64,000 nucleotides of DNA from Rhodanobacteraceae bacterium. Lineage in GTDB: Bacteria > Pseudomonadota > Gammaproteobacteria > Xanthomonadales > Rhodanobacteraceae. Each line of letters opens with the position of its first letter. Positions within the stretch are counted from its first letter, which is position 1. This document shows, piece after piece, positions 33,203-42,916 of this stretch. Location: positions 248,001 to 312,000 of the forward strand of contig JAEUPP010000006.1 of assembly GCA_016790075.1 (NCBI GenBank), read 5' to 3'. Both the position numbers and the translations under genes were made by a program. The notes under the pieces were generated by a model. That model did not search any database. It worked only from the letters and a program-made list of their open reading frames with translations, and had not been told where the DNA came from.

Positions 33203-34483
33203 ATGCGCGCTTTGCTAGGCAGGCTGGAAATGTATCTGCGCAATACCGTCAAGCAGCATGAATGGTCTGCGCTGTTGGTGGCTGCCGCCTATTTTTTCTG
33301 TGTGCTGGCGGCTTACTACATCATCCGTCCCGTGCGTGATCAGGCTGCGGCGGCAGCCGGATCGACGCAATTGCCCATCTTCTACTTCGCCGTACTTGTC
33401 GCCACCTTGGTGCTGACGCCGCTGTTTGGTGCGTTGGCTGCGCGCTTCCGGCGCAGCCAGTTCCTGCCGGCGGTATACGCCATAGTCGCGGTCTGCACAT
33501 TGGCTTTCATTCCGCTGTTTTCCCTGCAGACCGAAGCCAATGCAACGCTGCTCGGGGCTTTGTTCTTTGTCTGGGGCAGCGTTTTCAATCTGCTGATTGT
33601 TGCGGTGTTCTGGAGCTTCATGGCCGACATTTTCGATCGCGAGCAGGCGCGGCGCCTGTTTCCGCTGATCGCGGTCGGTGGCGCGCTGGGTGCCATTGCC
33701 GGGCCGACGATGACCAAGGCGCTGGTCTTCGTCGTCGGCGTGCAAGGCCTGCTGGTGGTTTCGGGCGCGTTGCTCGGGCTTTGCATAGGCTGCCTCTTCT
33801 GGCTGCTGGGCTGGGCGCGGCGTCACCCGATTCCGGGCGAGCCGGACCGCGATCAGCGTGTGATTGGCGGCAGCATCATCGCCGGTGCGGTCGAAACCCT
33901 GCGCTCCCCCCTGTTGCGCCGTGTCGCGCTGCTGATGTTGCTGGGAGACTGCGTCGGCACCGTGGTCTACGCCTTTCTTGTCGACTACAACCGCGCGACT
34001 TTCCCTACGCGCGAAGCCGGGATTGCATTTGCGTCCAGTCTGGATCAGCTGATCAACGTGCTGCAGATACTTTTCCAATTGTTTCTCACGCGCGAAATCA
34101 TGACCCGGCTGGGGCCCGTCGCGGCGCTGGTGCTCGACGGCATCATCAAGGCGGTGATGCTGCTGGGACTGGTGGTCATAGGGCCGAGCTGGATCGTGGT
34201 CGCTGCCGTGGTCACGCGTGCCAGCGCCTACGGCATCTTCAAGCCGGCGGCGGATTCGCTCTACACCGAGGTTGATGCGGAAACCCGCTACAAGGCGAAG
34301 AACTTTATCGATACGGCAGTCTGGCGTTTCGGTGATCTGGCGGTGACCAGCACCCTCAATCTGCTGCGCAGCGTCGGTGTCGCGACGGCCGGCCTCGCGC
34401 TGCTCACGGCGGCGGCGGGTGCCGTTTCGGCCTGGGTCGGCTGGCGCATGCGCAAGGTGTTGCCAACCGAGCCCCCGCGCTGA
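33203..34483 (+). CDS. MFS/NTP-antiporter-like membrane protein
   Basis: A 426-residue protein with about 12 membrane helices. Its start (SALLVAAAYFFCVLAAYYII, RPVRDQAAAAAGS) and the IRPVRD signature belong to the bacterial relatives of plastid/Rickettsia ATP:ADP antiporters (TLC/Npt), a branch widespread in free-living proteobacteria with unknown substrate. Other marks are MADIFDREQARRLFPLIAVG and GALGAIAGPTM. Translation may start at the ATG at 33203 or at 33230 (MYLRNTV), whose upstream AGGCTGGA is slightly better; the difference is nine residues. Whether it transports nucleotides is unproven. Confidence 0.8.
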   Translation: MRALLGRLEMYLRNTVKQHEWSALLVAAAYFFCVLAAYYIIRPVRDQAAAAAGSTQLPIFYFAVLVATLVLTPLFGALAARFRRSQFLPAVYAIVAVCTLAFIPLFSLQTEANATLLGALFFVWGSVFNLLIVAVFWSFMADIFDREQARRLFPLIAVGGALGAIAGPTMTKALVFVVGVQGLLVVSGALLGLCIGCLFWLLGWARRHPIPGEPDRDQRVIGGSIIAGAVETLRSPLLRRVALLMLLGDCVGTVVYAFLVDYNRATFPTREAGIAFASSLDQLINVLQILFQLFLTREIMTRLGPVAALVLDGIIKAVMLLGLVVIGPSWIVVAAVVTRASAYGIFKPAADSLYTEVDAETRYKAKNFIDTAVWRFGDLAVTSTLNLLRSVGVATAGLALLTAAAGAVSAWVGWRMRKVLPTEPPR

Positions 34484-34623
34484 CGCGACGGTGCGGGTTC
34501 CCGCCACGTCGTGACGGCTTGCCAGCCACGGCGCAGCGGAATGCGGGTGTTTGCCGGTGGTGAACCCCGTAGACTCGCCGCTGTCGTTGCAGCAGTCCCT
34601 TCGCCGCGATCATGGAGCCGGTC

Positions 34624-37600
34624 ATGCGTCGATTTTCTTGTCTGTTGTCGCTTGCATTCACCGCAGTAAGTACCGTGGCACAGGCGCAGATGCCGGTGAC
34701 GGCGCCCGACCCGGTTCCGGCCGTGCTGCGCGACTGGCGCGGCTGGGTGCTCAAGGATCAGGAATTCCGCGCCTGTCCTTTGCTGGCCAATGCAGGCGCC
34801 AAGAACGAGGACGATTTCATCTGTGCCTGGCCCGGTCGCCTGACGCTGGACGCCGACGCAAACGGTCTGCGTTTCGTGCAGCAGTGGCGGGTGGACGCGC
34901 CGAGCTGGATCGCCTTGCCAGGGGATGCGGAGAGCTGGCCTCAGGACGTCACGGTCAACGGTCAGGCCGCGCCGGTGCTTGAACGCGAAGGCGAACCGCA
35001 ACTGAGGCTGGTTCCCGGCAGCTATCGCATCGACGGGCGTATTCCCTGGCAGCGCCGGCCGCAGCAGTTGCAAGTTCCGGCTGCGGTGGCGCTGATCGAC
35101 CTGAGCGTCGACGGAAAGCCGGTATTGCCGCTGGAACGCAGCGGTGACGAGTTGACCCTGGGGCGTGGCGAAGTCGCCGAACCTGAGGCCGATGCGATCG
35201 GGATCGAAGTGTTCCGCAAGCTCAGCGACGATATCCCGGCGCGGCTCGTGACGCGCCTGCGCTTGCATGTGGCTGGCCAGGCGCGGGAAGAAAGCATAGG
35301 GCCAGTGCTGCCCCAGGGCTTCGTGCCGCTTGCGCTCAGTGGCGGGCTTACCGCTCGCCTGGGTAACGATGGGCGCCTGCATATCCAGGTGCAGCCTGGC
35401 GACTGGGACATCAACCTGCTGGCGCGCGCGACCGCACCGCTGGCCAAGGTTACGGCACCGGTGCTGGAAGAACCCTGGCCCGAGCAGGAGATCTGGAGCT
35501 TTGAAGCGCTGAGCTGGCTGCGCGTCAGCGGCGCAAATGGCGATCAGCCGATTGATCCAGCGCAGGCGGGTGTGCCGGAGGACTGGCGCGGCTTGCCCGC
35601 GTTTGCGCTGGTTCCCGATGCCGCGCTCACGATCGAAGAGCGTTCGCGCGGCCTCTCGGGCGAGGATGCGAACCGGTTGACCCTGCAGCGTGAGGTCTGG
35701 TTGCAGTTTGACGGTACGGCGTTCTATGCCAAGGATCGGGTCGCCGGCACCATGCACCGTGACTGGCGCCTCGACATGGCAGCGCCGTACGTGCTTGAGC
35801 GCGCACAGAGCCGTGGTGAGGGCCTCCTGGTCACCAAGTCGACCGATGGCGCGACCGGGGTCGAAATGCGCGAGGCCGCAGTTGAGCTGGGAGCCGGCGT
35901 GCGCGTGGCGCGCGACGGCGCCTTGCCAGTGGCTGGCTGGCGCCAGGCTTTCGACAACATCAGCTGGCGCCTGCATCTGCCCTACAGCTATCGCCTGCTT
36001 GCCGCGCCCGGGGCCGATCGGGCCGAGGGCAGTTGGGTATCGCGCTGGACCCTGCTTGATGTGTTCCTGGTGGCGGTTACCGCATTGCTTGCAGCGCGCC
36101 TGCTGGGCTGGCTTGCCGGCGTGTTGGCGCTGGGCTACCTCGTGCTCGGTTATCACGAACCTGGTGCGCCATTGTGGGCATTGTTGATGGTTGTCGCGCT
36201 TGGCCTGGTGGCGAAAGCATTGCCGACCGGGAAATTGCGCCGAGTAGTGCAGATCGTTGCGGCGGCGTTCTGTGTGCTGCTGGTGATCGTGGCGCTGCCG
36301 TTTGCAGCGCAGCAGGTGCGTTATGCGCTGTATCCGCAACTGGAGACGGGCTACGGCTCGGCGCCTGCGGCTGCGCCGAGTGGAGGGTTCGCCGCGGCTG
36401 ACGAAGCCGCACCGGCGCTGCAGGAAGAGATGGCTCAGTCCAATGTCGCCATGGCGCCGCCCGCTCCGGCGGCGCCTCCGCCGCCCCAGCCAGAATCCGA
36501 CAGGTTGGAGAGGATAGAGGTGACGGGGACGCGCCTGCGCACGACCACGCTGGAAACCGCTTCGCCGAGCTATAAAGTTCCGTCGAAAGCCCGTCAGCAG
36601 CAGAACAATCTGGTGCAGCGTTATGCGCAGAACACCGTGATCCAGGCCGGGCGTGGCGAACCCTCCTGGAGCTACGGGCGGGTCTATGACCTCTACTGGA
36701 GCGGGCCTGTGCTCGCCGAACAGGACGTGCGCCTGCTGATCGCACCGCCCTGGCTGACACGGTTGCTGCGCATAGCAATGCTGGTCTTGCTCGTTATGAC
36801 CTTGGCGGCGCTGGCGCGCCGTCTGCTCGTGGCGTTGCAGCAGCCGGCGGGTGCAACGCCAGCGGCGGCTGCGGGCTGGTTGCTGGTGCTGACGCTGGCG
36901 CTGCCGACGGCAGCACCGCGGGCGCAGGAAACGGCGGCGAGTTCGCGCGCGCTCCCGGACGCCGCACTGCTTGCCGAGCTGCGCACACGCCTGATCGAGG
37001 CGCCGCGCTGTGTGCCGGATTGCGCGCGCGCTGCACGCGCCGCTATCGGTGTGAACGGCGATGCGCTGCAGCTCGCGCTGGATATCCACGCCGGGGAGCG
37101 TGTCGCGGTGCCGCTGCCGGTGGCAGACGGCGGCGCGAGCCTTGATGAGGTTCGCGTCGACGGGGTCATTGCGGAAACGGTAGTGCGCCACGAGGACCAG
37201 GACTGGCTGGCATTGCCTCGCGGGGTGCATAGGGTCGCGCTGAGTTATCGCATCGTCGAGTCCGATCATGTCGCGTTGAAGTTCGTGCTCGCCCCGGCCG
37301 AAGTGCGCCTGAACCTCTCCGGCTGGCAGGCCGGCGGGGTCAGCGACAACCGGCTGCTCGGCGATACGGTTACCTTGGCGCGCGAACGTACCGTTGCCTC
37401 GGCGCCGGCGCGCGGCGGCGCGCAACAGTTCCCGCCCTATGTGCTTGTCGAACGCAGTCTCGCCTTCGATCTGGAATGGCGCGTGCTGACCACGGTGCGG
37501 CGTATCGCGCCGGCCGAAGGTGGTTTCTCGGTGCGTGTGCCGCTGCTTGGCGGCGAGCAGGTCATGAGTTCGGAGACCAAGGTCGAAGGCGGCCAGGCCC

Positions 37601-38817
37601 TGGTTTCCTTCGGTGCAGAAGAAGGCGAAGTGAGCTGGGACAGCACGCTGGCGCGCGGCGAGGTGATAGAGCTGGTTGCGCCAGGTCTGGAGCAGCGTGC
37701 GGAAGTCTGGAGCGTGGTGCTCAGTCCTACCTGGCACGCCGATTTTTCCGGTGTACCGGAGGCACGTCAGGCACCTCAAGGGCAGCAGTGGGTGCATGAG
37801 TTCCATCCGTTACCCGAGGAAAAATTGCGCATCGCCCTGTCGCGGCCGGAAGCGGTAGCCGGCAAGAGCATCGCGATTGATGATGTGCAAGTGACGACCT
37901 CGGCCAGCAAACGTGCGCTCGACACCCTGCTGGAGATTTCTCTGCGCAGCACACAGGGAGGCGAGCACACGATTGCGCTGCCAGCCGGTGCTGAAGTGCT
38001 GTCGGTGGAACAGAACGGCGTGGTCATCAATCTGCGACCACGAGACAACAAACTGAGCCTGCCCGTAGCTCCGGGCAGCAAGCGGTACAAGATCACCGTG
38101 CGCCAGGCGCAGGAGCTCGGGGTCAACGCGAAGACGCCGGCCTTCGATCTGGGACTGCCTTCGGCGAACCTGCAGCTGAATTTGAATTTGCCGGCGGATC
38201 GCTGGGTGTTGTTTACCTATGGCCCGGCGGTAGGACCTGCGGTGCTGTACTGGGGCGAGCTTGTGGTCATGATCGTGCTCGCGTACGCGTTGAGCCGCAC
38301 GCGCCGTACGCCGTTGAAGCTGTGGCAATGGCTGCTGCTGGGCTTCGGCTTTTCCACCGCGTCCTGGTTTGCGCTGGTCGTCGTCATGATCTGGCTGTTT
38401 GCGCTGGATGCGCGCGAACGCTGGAAAACACCGCCGACACTGGCGTTCAACCTCACCCAGATTGCGCTTGTGCTGTTTACCTTGCCCGCGCTGCTGTGCC
38501 TGGTCGGTGCCGTGTACGCAGGTTTGCTCGGCGATCCGGACATGAGTGTTGTCGGCAACTGGTCCAGTGCGCGCAGCTTGCGCTGGTTCGCGGATCAAAG
38601 TGCTGCTGTGCTGCCGCAGGCGGGCGCGCTGACCCTGCCGCTGTGGCTGCACAAGGTGGCGATGCTGGCCTGGGCGTTGTGGCTGGCCTCCGCACTGGTC
38701 GGCTGGTTGCGCTGGGCTTTCGCTGCCTGGTCCAGCGGCGGCTACTGGCGCCGCGATGAACGTGTGCGCGTCAAGCTGCCCGAACCACCAGCACCACCAC
38801 CTCAGGCTGATGCATGA
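34624..38817 (+). CDS. Orphan 1397-residue membrane protein with receptor-like signature
   Basis: I do not recognise this family. The ATG at 34624 (GGAG at 34614-34617) gives signal peptide [22 protein letters not shown] beta-rich exported region (to about 470) is followed by three or four membrane helices (about 478-570). A Pro/Ala linker then holds [20 protein letters not shown] (about 628-647), nearly the start signature of the TonB-dependent receptor at 24644. One more helix pair follows ([40 protein letters not shown]). A second exported beta domain (about 770-1190) contains FRTTVRR-like strands such as [20 protein letters not shown]. Four final helices (about 1200-1380) and a short basic tail close it. 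It may be a sensor or assembly platform. prmC follows with overlap or close spacing, but that is probably fortuitous. Confidence 0.8.
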   Translation: MRRFSCLLSLAFTAVSTVAQAQMPVTAPDPVPAVLRDWRGWVLKDQEFRACPLLANAGAKNEDDFICAWPGRLTLDADANGLRFVQQWRVDAPSWIALPGDAESWPQDVTVNGQAAPVLEREGEPQLRLVPGSYRIDGRIPWQRRPQQLQVPAAVALIDLSVDGKPVLPLERSGDELTLGRGEVAEPEADAIGIEVFRKLSDDIPARLVTRLRLHVAGQAREESIGPVLPQGFVPLALSGGLTARLGNDGRLHIQVQPGDWDINLLARATAPLAKVTAPVLEEPWPEQEIWSFEALSWLRVSGANGDQPIDPAQAGVPEDWRGLPAFALVPDAALTIEERSRGLSGEDANRLTLQREVWLQFDGTAFYAKDRVAGTMHRDWRLDMAAPYVLERAQSRGEGLLVTKSTDGATGVEMREAAVELGAGVRVARDGALPVAGWRQAFDNISWRLHLPYSYRLLAAPGADRAEGSWVSRWTLLDVFLVAVTALLAARLLGWLAGVLALGYLVLGYHEPGAPLWALLMVVALGLVAKALPTGKLRRVVQIVAAAFCVLLVIVALPFAAQQVRYALYPQLETGYGSAPAAAPSGGFAAADEAAPALQEEMAQSNVAMAPPAPAAPPPPQPESDRLERIEVTGTRLRTTTLETASPSYKVPSKARQQQNNLVQRYAQNTVIQAGRGEPSWSYGRVYDLYWSGPVLAEQDVRLLIAPPWLTRLLRIAMLVLLVMTLAALARRLLVALQQPAGATPAAAAGWLLVLTLALPTAAPRAQETAASSRALPDAALLAELRTRLIEAPRCVPDCARAARAAIGVNGDALQLALDIHAGERVAVPLPVADGGASLDEVRVDGVIAETVVRHEDQDWLALPRGVHRVALSYRIVESDHVALKFVLAPAEVRLNLSGWQAGGVSDNRLLGDTVTLARERTVASAPARGGAQQFPPYVLVERSLAFDLEWRVLTTVRRIAPAEGGFSVRVPLLGGEQVMSSETKVEGGQALVSFGAEEGEVSWDSTLARGEVIELVAPGLEQRAEVWSVVLSPTWHADFSGVPEARQAPQGQQWVHEFHPLPEEKLRIALSRPEAVAGKSIAIDDVQVTTSASKRALDTLLEISLRSTQGGEHTIALPAGAEVLSVEQNGVVINLRPRDNKLSLPVAPGSKRYKITVRQAQELGVNAKTPAFDLGLPSANLQLNLNLPADRWVLFTYGPAVGPAVLYWGELVVMIVLAYALSRTRRTPLKLWQWLLLGFGFSTASWFALVVVMIWLFALDARERWKTPPTLAFNLTQIALVLFTLPALLCLVGAVYAGLLGDPDMSVVGNWSSARSLRWFADQSAAVLPQAGALTLPLWLHKVAMLAWALWLASALVGWLRWAFAAWSSGGYWRRDERVRVKLPEPPAPPPQADA

Positions 38818-38851
38818 GTCTGGCAATGCCTCATCTAGCGCTGGATTGGCA

Positions 38852-39694
38852 ATGAGCCGCGTGCGCGACTGCCTCTCGGCCGCTGCGCAGCGGCTGGGCG
38901 GCGGCGAGGCGCGGCTGGAAGCCGAAGTGCTGTTGCTGCATGTGCTCGGTCAGCCGCGTGCCTGGTTGTACGCGCATGCCGACGATGAGCTCGCGCCGGC
39001 GCAGTGCATCGCCTTCGATAGGCTGGTTGCGCGGCGTCATGCCGGCGAACCGGTGGCCTATGTCACCGGTTCGCGGGAATTCTGGTCGCTGGATCTCGCG
39101 GTAACGCCTGCAACCCTGATTCCTCGCGCCGATACCGAACGTCTTGTTGAGCTGGCCCTGGAACGGCTGCCGCAGGAGCGTGTCGTGGATGTGGCAGATC
39201 TTGGTACCGGCAGTGGTGCGATCGCACTGGCGATTGCCACGGAGCGCCCGCATGCTCGCGTCGTGGCGACTGACGCGAGCGGAGAGGCGCTTGCCGTTGC
39301 CGATGCCAATGCAAAAAAAAACAACATTTCAAATGTGGTGTTTGCTGAGGGATCTTGGCTGGCTGCCGTGCCGGGCCGGCTTTTCGACCTGATCGCATCC
39401 AACCCGCCTTATATCGCTGCAGACGATATCCATCTGGCGCAGGGTGACCTGCGTTTCGAGCCGCGTTCGGCGCTCGTTGCTGGCGCTGACGGCCTGGACG
39501 ATATCCGGCATATCGTACGCACCGCGCCGGCCCAACTGCGCCAGCACGGCTGGCTGTTGCTGGAACACGGCTACGAGCAGGGCAGTGCGGTCCGCTCGCT
39601 GCTGCTCGCGGCGGGGTTCTGCGACGTGGCGACCTGGCAGGATCTGGCGGGCCTGGAGCGCGTCAGTGGGGGGCTCTGGCGTGGCAACGCTTGA
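38852..39694 (+). CDS. prmC: Release factor glutamine methyltransferase
   Basis: A 280-residue PrmC (HemK). It methylates the GGQ glutamine of RF1 and RF2 using SAM. The N-terminal helical domain reads [20 protein letters not shown] and [23 protein letters not shown] motif I is [19 protein letters not shown], and the substrate-binding NPPY is present in [13 protein letters not shown]. The ATG at 38852 aligns with known PrmC starts; an in-frame ATG at 38810, overlapping the upstream stop, is an alternative adding 14 residues. Usually prfA precedes prmC; here it does not. The stop is followed two bases later by a long hairpin. Confidence 0.93.
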   Translation: MSRVRDCLSAAAQRLGGGEARLEAEVLLLHVLGQPRAWLYAHADDELAPAQCIAFDRLVARRHAGEPVAYVTGSREFWSLDLAVTPATLIPRADTERLVELALERLPQERVVDVADLGTGSGAIALAIATERPHARVVATDASGEALAVADANAKKNNISNVVFAEGSWLAAVPGRLFDLIASNPPYIAADDIHLAQGDLRFEPRSALVAGADGLDDIRHIVRTAPAQLRQHGWLLLEHGYEQGSAVRSLLLAAGFCDVATWQDLAGLERVSGGLWRGNA

Positions 39695-39695
39695 A

Positions 39696-39923
39696 GTGTG
39701 ATGGGGTTGGCGCTCCTTCTGTCGACCATGTCTGCTGCCAACCGGATCACACCTCACGGACACGCACAAGGCGGATCAGGAACATACGCTCCAGGCCACA
39801 TGGCTGGTGTGGCCCCCGCCGCGGAGTGATTCATGGCTCCAGTGCACAGCGACTGTCGTGAGGCAGGCGCGGCGGGACCCTCGGCAGGCCGACTTCGGTC
39901 GCCGCCAACGGAACGTGCTCACG
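39696..39923 (+). other. Structured intergenic region, possible small RNA
   Basis: No gene is supported here. The first bases after prmC form a strong stem: GTGTGAT (39696-39702) with ATCACAC (39746-39752) and GGTTGGC (39705-39711) with GCCAACC (39737-39743). A symmetric GG/GG step separates the two, and the loop is 25 bases. A second hairpin, GGCCACA (39794-39800) with TGTGGCC (39808-39814), has a 7-base loop. The region then runs into an intrinsic terminator at 39924. This arrangement fits a small RNA of roughly 250 bases or a structured 3' end of the prmC transcript. It matches no RNA family I can recall. Confidence 0.4.
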
Positions 39924-39949
39924 GCCCCCGCTTCGCGCGGGGGCTTTTT
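39924..39949 (+). terminator. Intrinsic terminator
   Basis: GCCCCCGC (39924-39931) pairs perfectly with GCGGGGGC (39937-39944) around a 5-base loop, then five T. It ends transcription from the prmC side. Confidence 0.92.
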
Positions 39950-40024
39950 ATTGTGGTGCTCGGCAGGGCGTACAGCTCGGGGCATGCGTTCGCTGGTGCA
40001 AGCATGCTTGAGACGGTGCAGCTG

Positions 40025-40630
40025 CTACGACGAGGGACGCTTTAGCTGGTAGATCTCGTACCCGGTTTCACCGACGTCAAGCAGCATGAGCACTCGGTCA
40101 TCACTGATGCCCCAGACCGTGCCAACCGAGTCGCTGCTGCGCGCCTTTTCGCTGCGGGACTTGCTGTAGCCGACCTGTGGCTCGTCGTTGACGGTTGCGC
40201 CGCCGACAAAGTACCAGTCGCCAGACTCGTTCTGCGGCGCCAGCAGAACGCCGCTGCGGCGCTGCGAGCCCGTGGTCTTTTCAAAGAACAGGCCGTCCTC
40301 GCGTCGGGTAATGCTTGCCTTGAACCAGGGGTAGATATAGATGCCGTAGGGACCGCCCTGCAGTGAGCGGACTTTCCACTCGCCAGTGAGTGCGTCTGCC
40401 GCCAGCGGACGATGTGGTTCGGCCAGCAGCTCCTCGACCACGGCCTTGGCATCGGCGTCGTTCGCCGCAATTTCCTTGTTGGCGTTGATCGCTTCCACTT
40501 GCGGTAGCGCAGCATGCAGGCGCTCCTGGTGCTCGGGCCAGAGCTGGTCGAGGCGGGCGTCGCGCGCTTGTGCGGTGGCGGTAAAGGCGGCGAGGCATAG
40601 GGCGAGCAGGGTGTGGTGTGGTGCAGGCAT
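40025..40630 (-). CDS. DUF4893-domain exported protein
   Basis: A 201-residue protein with signal peptide MPAPHHTLLALCLAAFTATAQA; GGAG sits upstream of the ATG at 40630. The body has the DUF4893 pattern: LTGEWKVRSLQGGPYGIYIY, PWFKASITRREDGLFFEKTT followed by GSQRRSG, and VGGATVNDEPQVGYS. The function is unknown; the family looks like a small periplasmic beta barrel. It lies 37 bases after the CdsA-like gene on the same strand and may be the last gene of that phospholipid cluster. Confidence 0.85.
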   Translation of the reverse strand: MPAPHHTLLALCLAAFTATAQARDARLDQLWPEHQERLHAALPQVEAINANKEIAANDADAKAVVEELLAEPHRPLAADALTGEWKVRSLQGGPYGIYIYPWFKASITRREDGLFFEKTTGSQRRSGVLLAPQNESGDWYFVGGATVNDEPQVGYSKSRSEKARSSDSVGTVWGISDDRVLMLLDVGETGYEIYQLKRPSS

Positions 40631-40667
40631 GGACTCGCTCCGTAACGGCGCCGCGTCGGCGCGCGAC

Positions 40668-41603
40668 TCAAGTAGTAAAGAAATACCGCGAAACATGGAA
40701 AAAAATCGGCGCGGCGAAGCTGACGGAATCCATGCGATCCATCATGCCGCCATGGCCTTCGATCATGCTGCCCCAATCCTTGGCGCCAAGGCTGCGCTTG
40801 ACCGCGGACAGGGCCAGACCACCCAGCACGCCGCAGATAACGATCAGCAGCGACATCGCCGCCGACTGCAGGGGCGTGAACGGTGTAATCCACCACATGG
40901 CCGCGCCGATCGCAACGGCGCTGAGGCCGCCGCCGACCAGGCCTTCGACGGTCTTGGATGGGCTGACCAGTGGGGCGAGTTTGCGCCGGCCGAACAGCTT
41001 GCCGAATACGTACTGCATGACGTCGCTGATCTGCACGACCAGCATGAGATAGAGCAGCAGCAGGGCGCCCTGGTCGGTGAAGCCTTTGAGATCGAGCACG
41101 AGCAGCGCCGGCGCGTAGCTGATGCAGTAGATCGCGATCATGACGCCCCATTGGATCTTGGTCGTGCGTTCGAGGAATTGCTCCGTATCACCAGCGAATA
41201 CGGCCAATGCGGGCAGACCGAGAAAGGCGTAGACCGGAATGAAGATCGAGAACAGCCCATACCATTCCAGATGGATCAGCCAGTACTGCAGCGGCACCAG
41301 CAGATAGAACGCAACAGCGAGCGGTCGATGGTCGCTGGCGCGCGTTGGCGTCAGGGTGATGAACTCGCGCAGCGCAAAGAACGAGATCAGGGCGAAGACG
41401 ATCAGGGTGGCGCTAGGTCCAAGCCCGAAACACGCGCCAAGCACGGCGACCATGATCCACCAGGCGCGCACCCGCTCGTTGAGGTTGCGGATGACGCTGG
41501 TCTGTCCTTTGCGTCTAGCCAGCAGCCAGCCGGACGCCGAAGCCAGCGACAGAAGCCCCACTATCCCGGCAAATACCCAGAGCAGTTTCTGTTCTGCGTT
41601 CAT
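40668..41603 (-). CDS. CDP-diacylglycerol synthase-like protein (CdsA/YnbB type)
   Basis: A 311-residue polytopic membrane protein, about eight helices. The C-terminal CTP:phosphatidate cytidylyltransferase signature is clear: SAVKRSLGAKDWGSMIEGHG, GGMMDRMDS, then a hydrophobic end. It makes CDP-diacylglycerol from phosphatidate and CTP. Its ATG at 41603 overlaps the stop of the acyltransferase upstream (ATGA), showing translational coupling. The set resembles E. coli ynbAB, where a CdsA paralogue accompanies a CDP-alcohol transferase. It is therefore probably a second, dedicated enzyme rather than the housekeeping CdsA, which would normally sit with uppS/dxr. Confidence 0.9.
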   Translation of the reverse strand: MNAEQKLLWVFAGIVGLLSLASASGWLLARRKGQTSVIRNLNERVRAWWIMVAVLGACFGLGPSATLIVFALISFFALREFITLTPTRASDHRPLAVAFYLLVPLQYWLIHLEWYGLFSIFIPVYAFLGLPALAVFAGDTEQFLERTTKIQWGVMIAIYCISYAPALLVLDLKGFTDQGALLLLYLMLVVQISDVMQYVFGKLFGRRKLAPLVSPSKTVEGLVGGGLSAVAIGAAMWWITPFTPLQSAAMSLLIVICGVLGGLALSAVKRSLGAKDWGSMIEGHGGMMDRMDSVSFAAPIFFHVSRYFFTT

Positions 41604-42229
41604 GGGCTGACCGCCTGGATCGGTTCCGCCAGCGCGCAGACGGCCGCATGTGCACGGCGCAGAAAGTCTGCGCGTGTCTCGGCGGCGTCGCGTTTCAGCG
41701 GCGCGCCGAAACGCACGTTGCAATACAACGGCAGTGGCACATGCGAGCCTTTGGGCAGGCTGCGGTGCAGAGTGTCGAGATAGACCGGTACGAGGTGCAC
41801 AGCGGGAAACGTCTCGGCAATGCGGAACAGGCCGCCACGGAACGGTTGCGGCAGGCGATCGGGGGTGCGCGTGCCCTCAGGAAACAGAATCAACGAATCG
41901 CCATGCTCCAGTGCGGCAAACACGCCTGTCAGCGGATCGGGGGCCTGCAGGTCACGGCGTCTTTCGATCAGGATCACGCGCAGCACCCTGTTCGCCAGAT
42001 AGCGACGCAGGCCCGGCTGGTCCCAGTAGTCGCGTGCTGCTACGGGGCGCGTGCTGGCGCGCTGCTCGGGCGTGAGCGCGCTCCAGATTGCCAGCGTATC
42101 GAGGTGGCTGCAGTGGTTGGCGAAGTACAGGCATTGGCCCGGTGTCGCTTCGGCGCGCCATTGCGCACGTGCGCCTACCAGGAGCCGGGTGAAGCCCACG
42201 AGTCCCGACGCGACCATTCGCTCCATCAT
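41600..42229 (-). CDS. PlsC-type lysophospholipid acyltransferase
   Basis: A 209-residue acyltransferase. The catalytic HxxxxD is in CLYFANHCSHLDTLAIWSAL; the second block is GDSLILFPEGTRTPDRLPQP (the FPEGTR motif), followed by FRGGLFRIAETFPAVHLVPV. It acylates glycerophospholipid precursors. The start MMERM at 42229 overlaps the previous stop by ATGA, and its own stop overlaps the CdsA-like start, so the three lipid genes are translated as one unit. The length is short for PlsC but complete for the YihG/YnbC-like small forms. Confidence 0.9.
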   Translation of the reverse strand: MMERMVASGLVGFTRLLVGARAQWRAEATPGQCLYFANHCSHLDTLAIWSALTPEQRASTRPVAARDYWDQPGLRRYLANRVLRVILIERRRDLQAPDPLTGVFAALEHGDSLILFPEGTRTPDRLPQPFRGGLFRIAETFPAVHLVPVYLDTLHRSLPKGSHVPLPLYCNVRFGAPLKRDAAETRADFLRRAHAAVCALAEPIQAVSP

Positions 42230-42867
42230 GCGCGCTGCTCCAGCTGTGCCGCGATGGCCCGTAGCCGCGTGCAGCAGGTGATTGCCGAACCTGCCGCAAT
42301 CAGGGCGGCGGCGATGAGCAGGGTATTGGCCTGAGGCAGAAGCTGCAGTTGCACTGGTGCGATCAGACAGGCGACAACCAGGGTCCACATGCGATGCGGC
42401 TTGGCCATGGGGCCGCGGAAGTCCTGCGCCAGCCCGAGCGCGCCGCCCAGTGTGCGCACATAGGCGGTCAGCGCGGCAAGCAGCGCGCCGAGCCAGCCTA
42501 GCCAGGGCTGGCCCGCGGCCATGCCCAGGGCGACGATAAACAGGCTGTCGGCGATGCGGTCCGGCACTTCGTTGTAGAGCGCGCCGGCCGGAGTCTGGCG
42601 GCCGCCTTCAACTGCAACCAGGCCGTCGAGCAGGTTGCAAAGCAGGCGCAGTACCGCTGCGGCCGCGCATAGCCAGGTATTCCAGGGTGTCGGTAATTGC
42701 AGCAGTGCGTAAGCGCCTGCGGCGGCAAACCCTATGCTCGCGACGGAAATGGCGTTCGGCGACAGTCCGCTGCGCATGAGCAGGGTCGCAGCTTGGTGGA
42801 CCAGCGCGTTGTCGCGTGCTGCGATCGGACGGCGGTTGGTTGCGGCGGAAGGTGAGCTCTCGGGCAT
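42226..42867 (-). CDS. CDP-alcohol phosphatidyltransferase (YnbA-like)
   Basis: A 213-residue membrane enzyme with about six helices. The active-site motif is NLLDGLVAVEGGRQTPAGAL followed by YNEVPDRIAD. The acidic residues of the DGxxA...G...D...D motif are kept, while the usual AR is replaced, as in the YnbA branch (NALDGMLARECNQQT by memory). It would transfer a phosphatidyl group from CDP-diacylglycerol to an alcohol that cannot be read from the sequence. It is the first gene of the coupled phospholipid unit. Confidence 0.88.
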   Translation of the reverse strand: MPESSPSAATNRRPIAARDNALVHQAATLLMRSGLSPNAISVASIGFAAAGAYALLQLPTPWNTWLCAAAAVLRLLCNLLDGLVAVEGGRQTPAGALYNEVPDRIADSLFIVALGMAAGQPWLGWLGALLAALTAYVRTLGGALGLAQDFRGPMAKPHRMWTLVVACLIAPVQLQLLPQANTLLIAAALIAAGSAITCCTRLRAIAAQLEQRA

Positions 42868-42916
42868 GCGGGCTCAATAGCGACTGCGTTCGGCGGCGTC
42901 AAGCCGATTGAGCCGG

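Noticed and set aside
34288-37806. Very long open frame on the minus strand (over 1100 codons) opposite the large membrane protein
   Set aside because: It is rich in Arg, His and Gln with no domain pattern, no signal and no ribosome binding site, as expected from antisense of GC-rich codons. The plus-strand gene has a signal peptide, membrane helices and a binding site.
39696-39949. 6S RNA, 4.5S RNA or tmRNA
   Set aside because: The hairpins do not give the long closing stem and central bubble of 6S RNA, and no conserved SRP loop or tRNA-like end is visible. I keep it only as an unassigned structured region.
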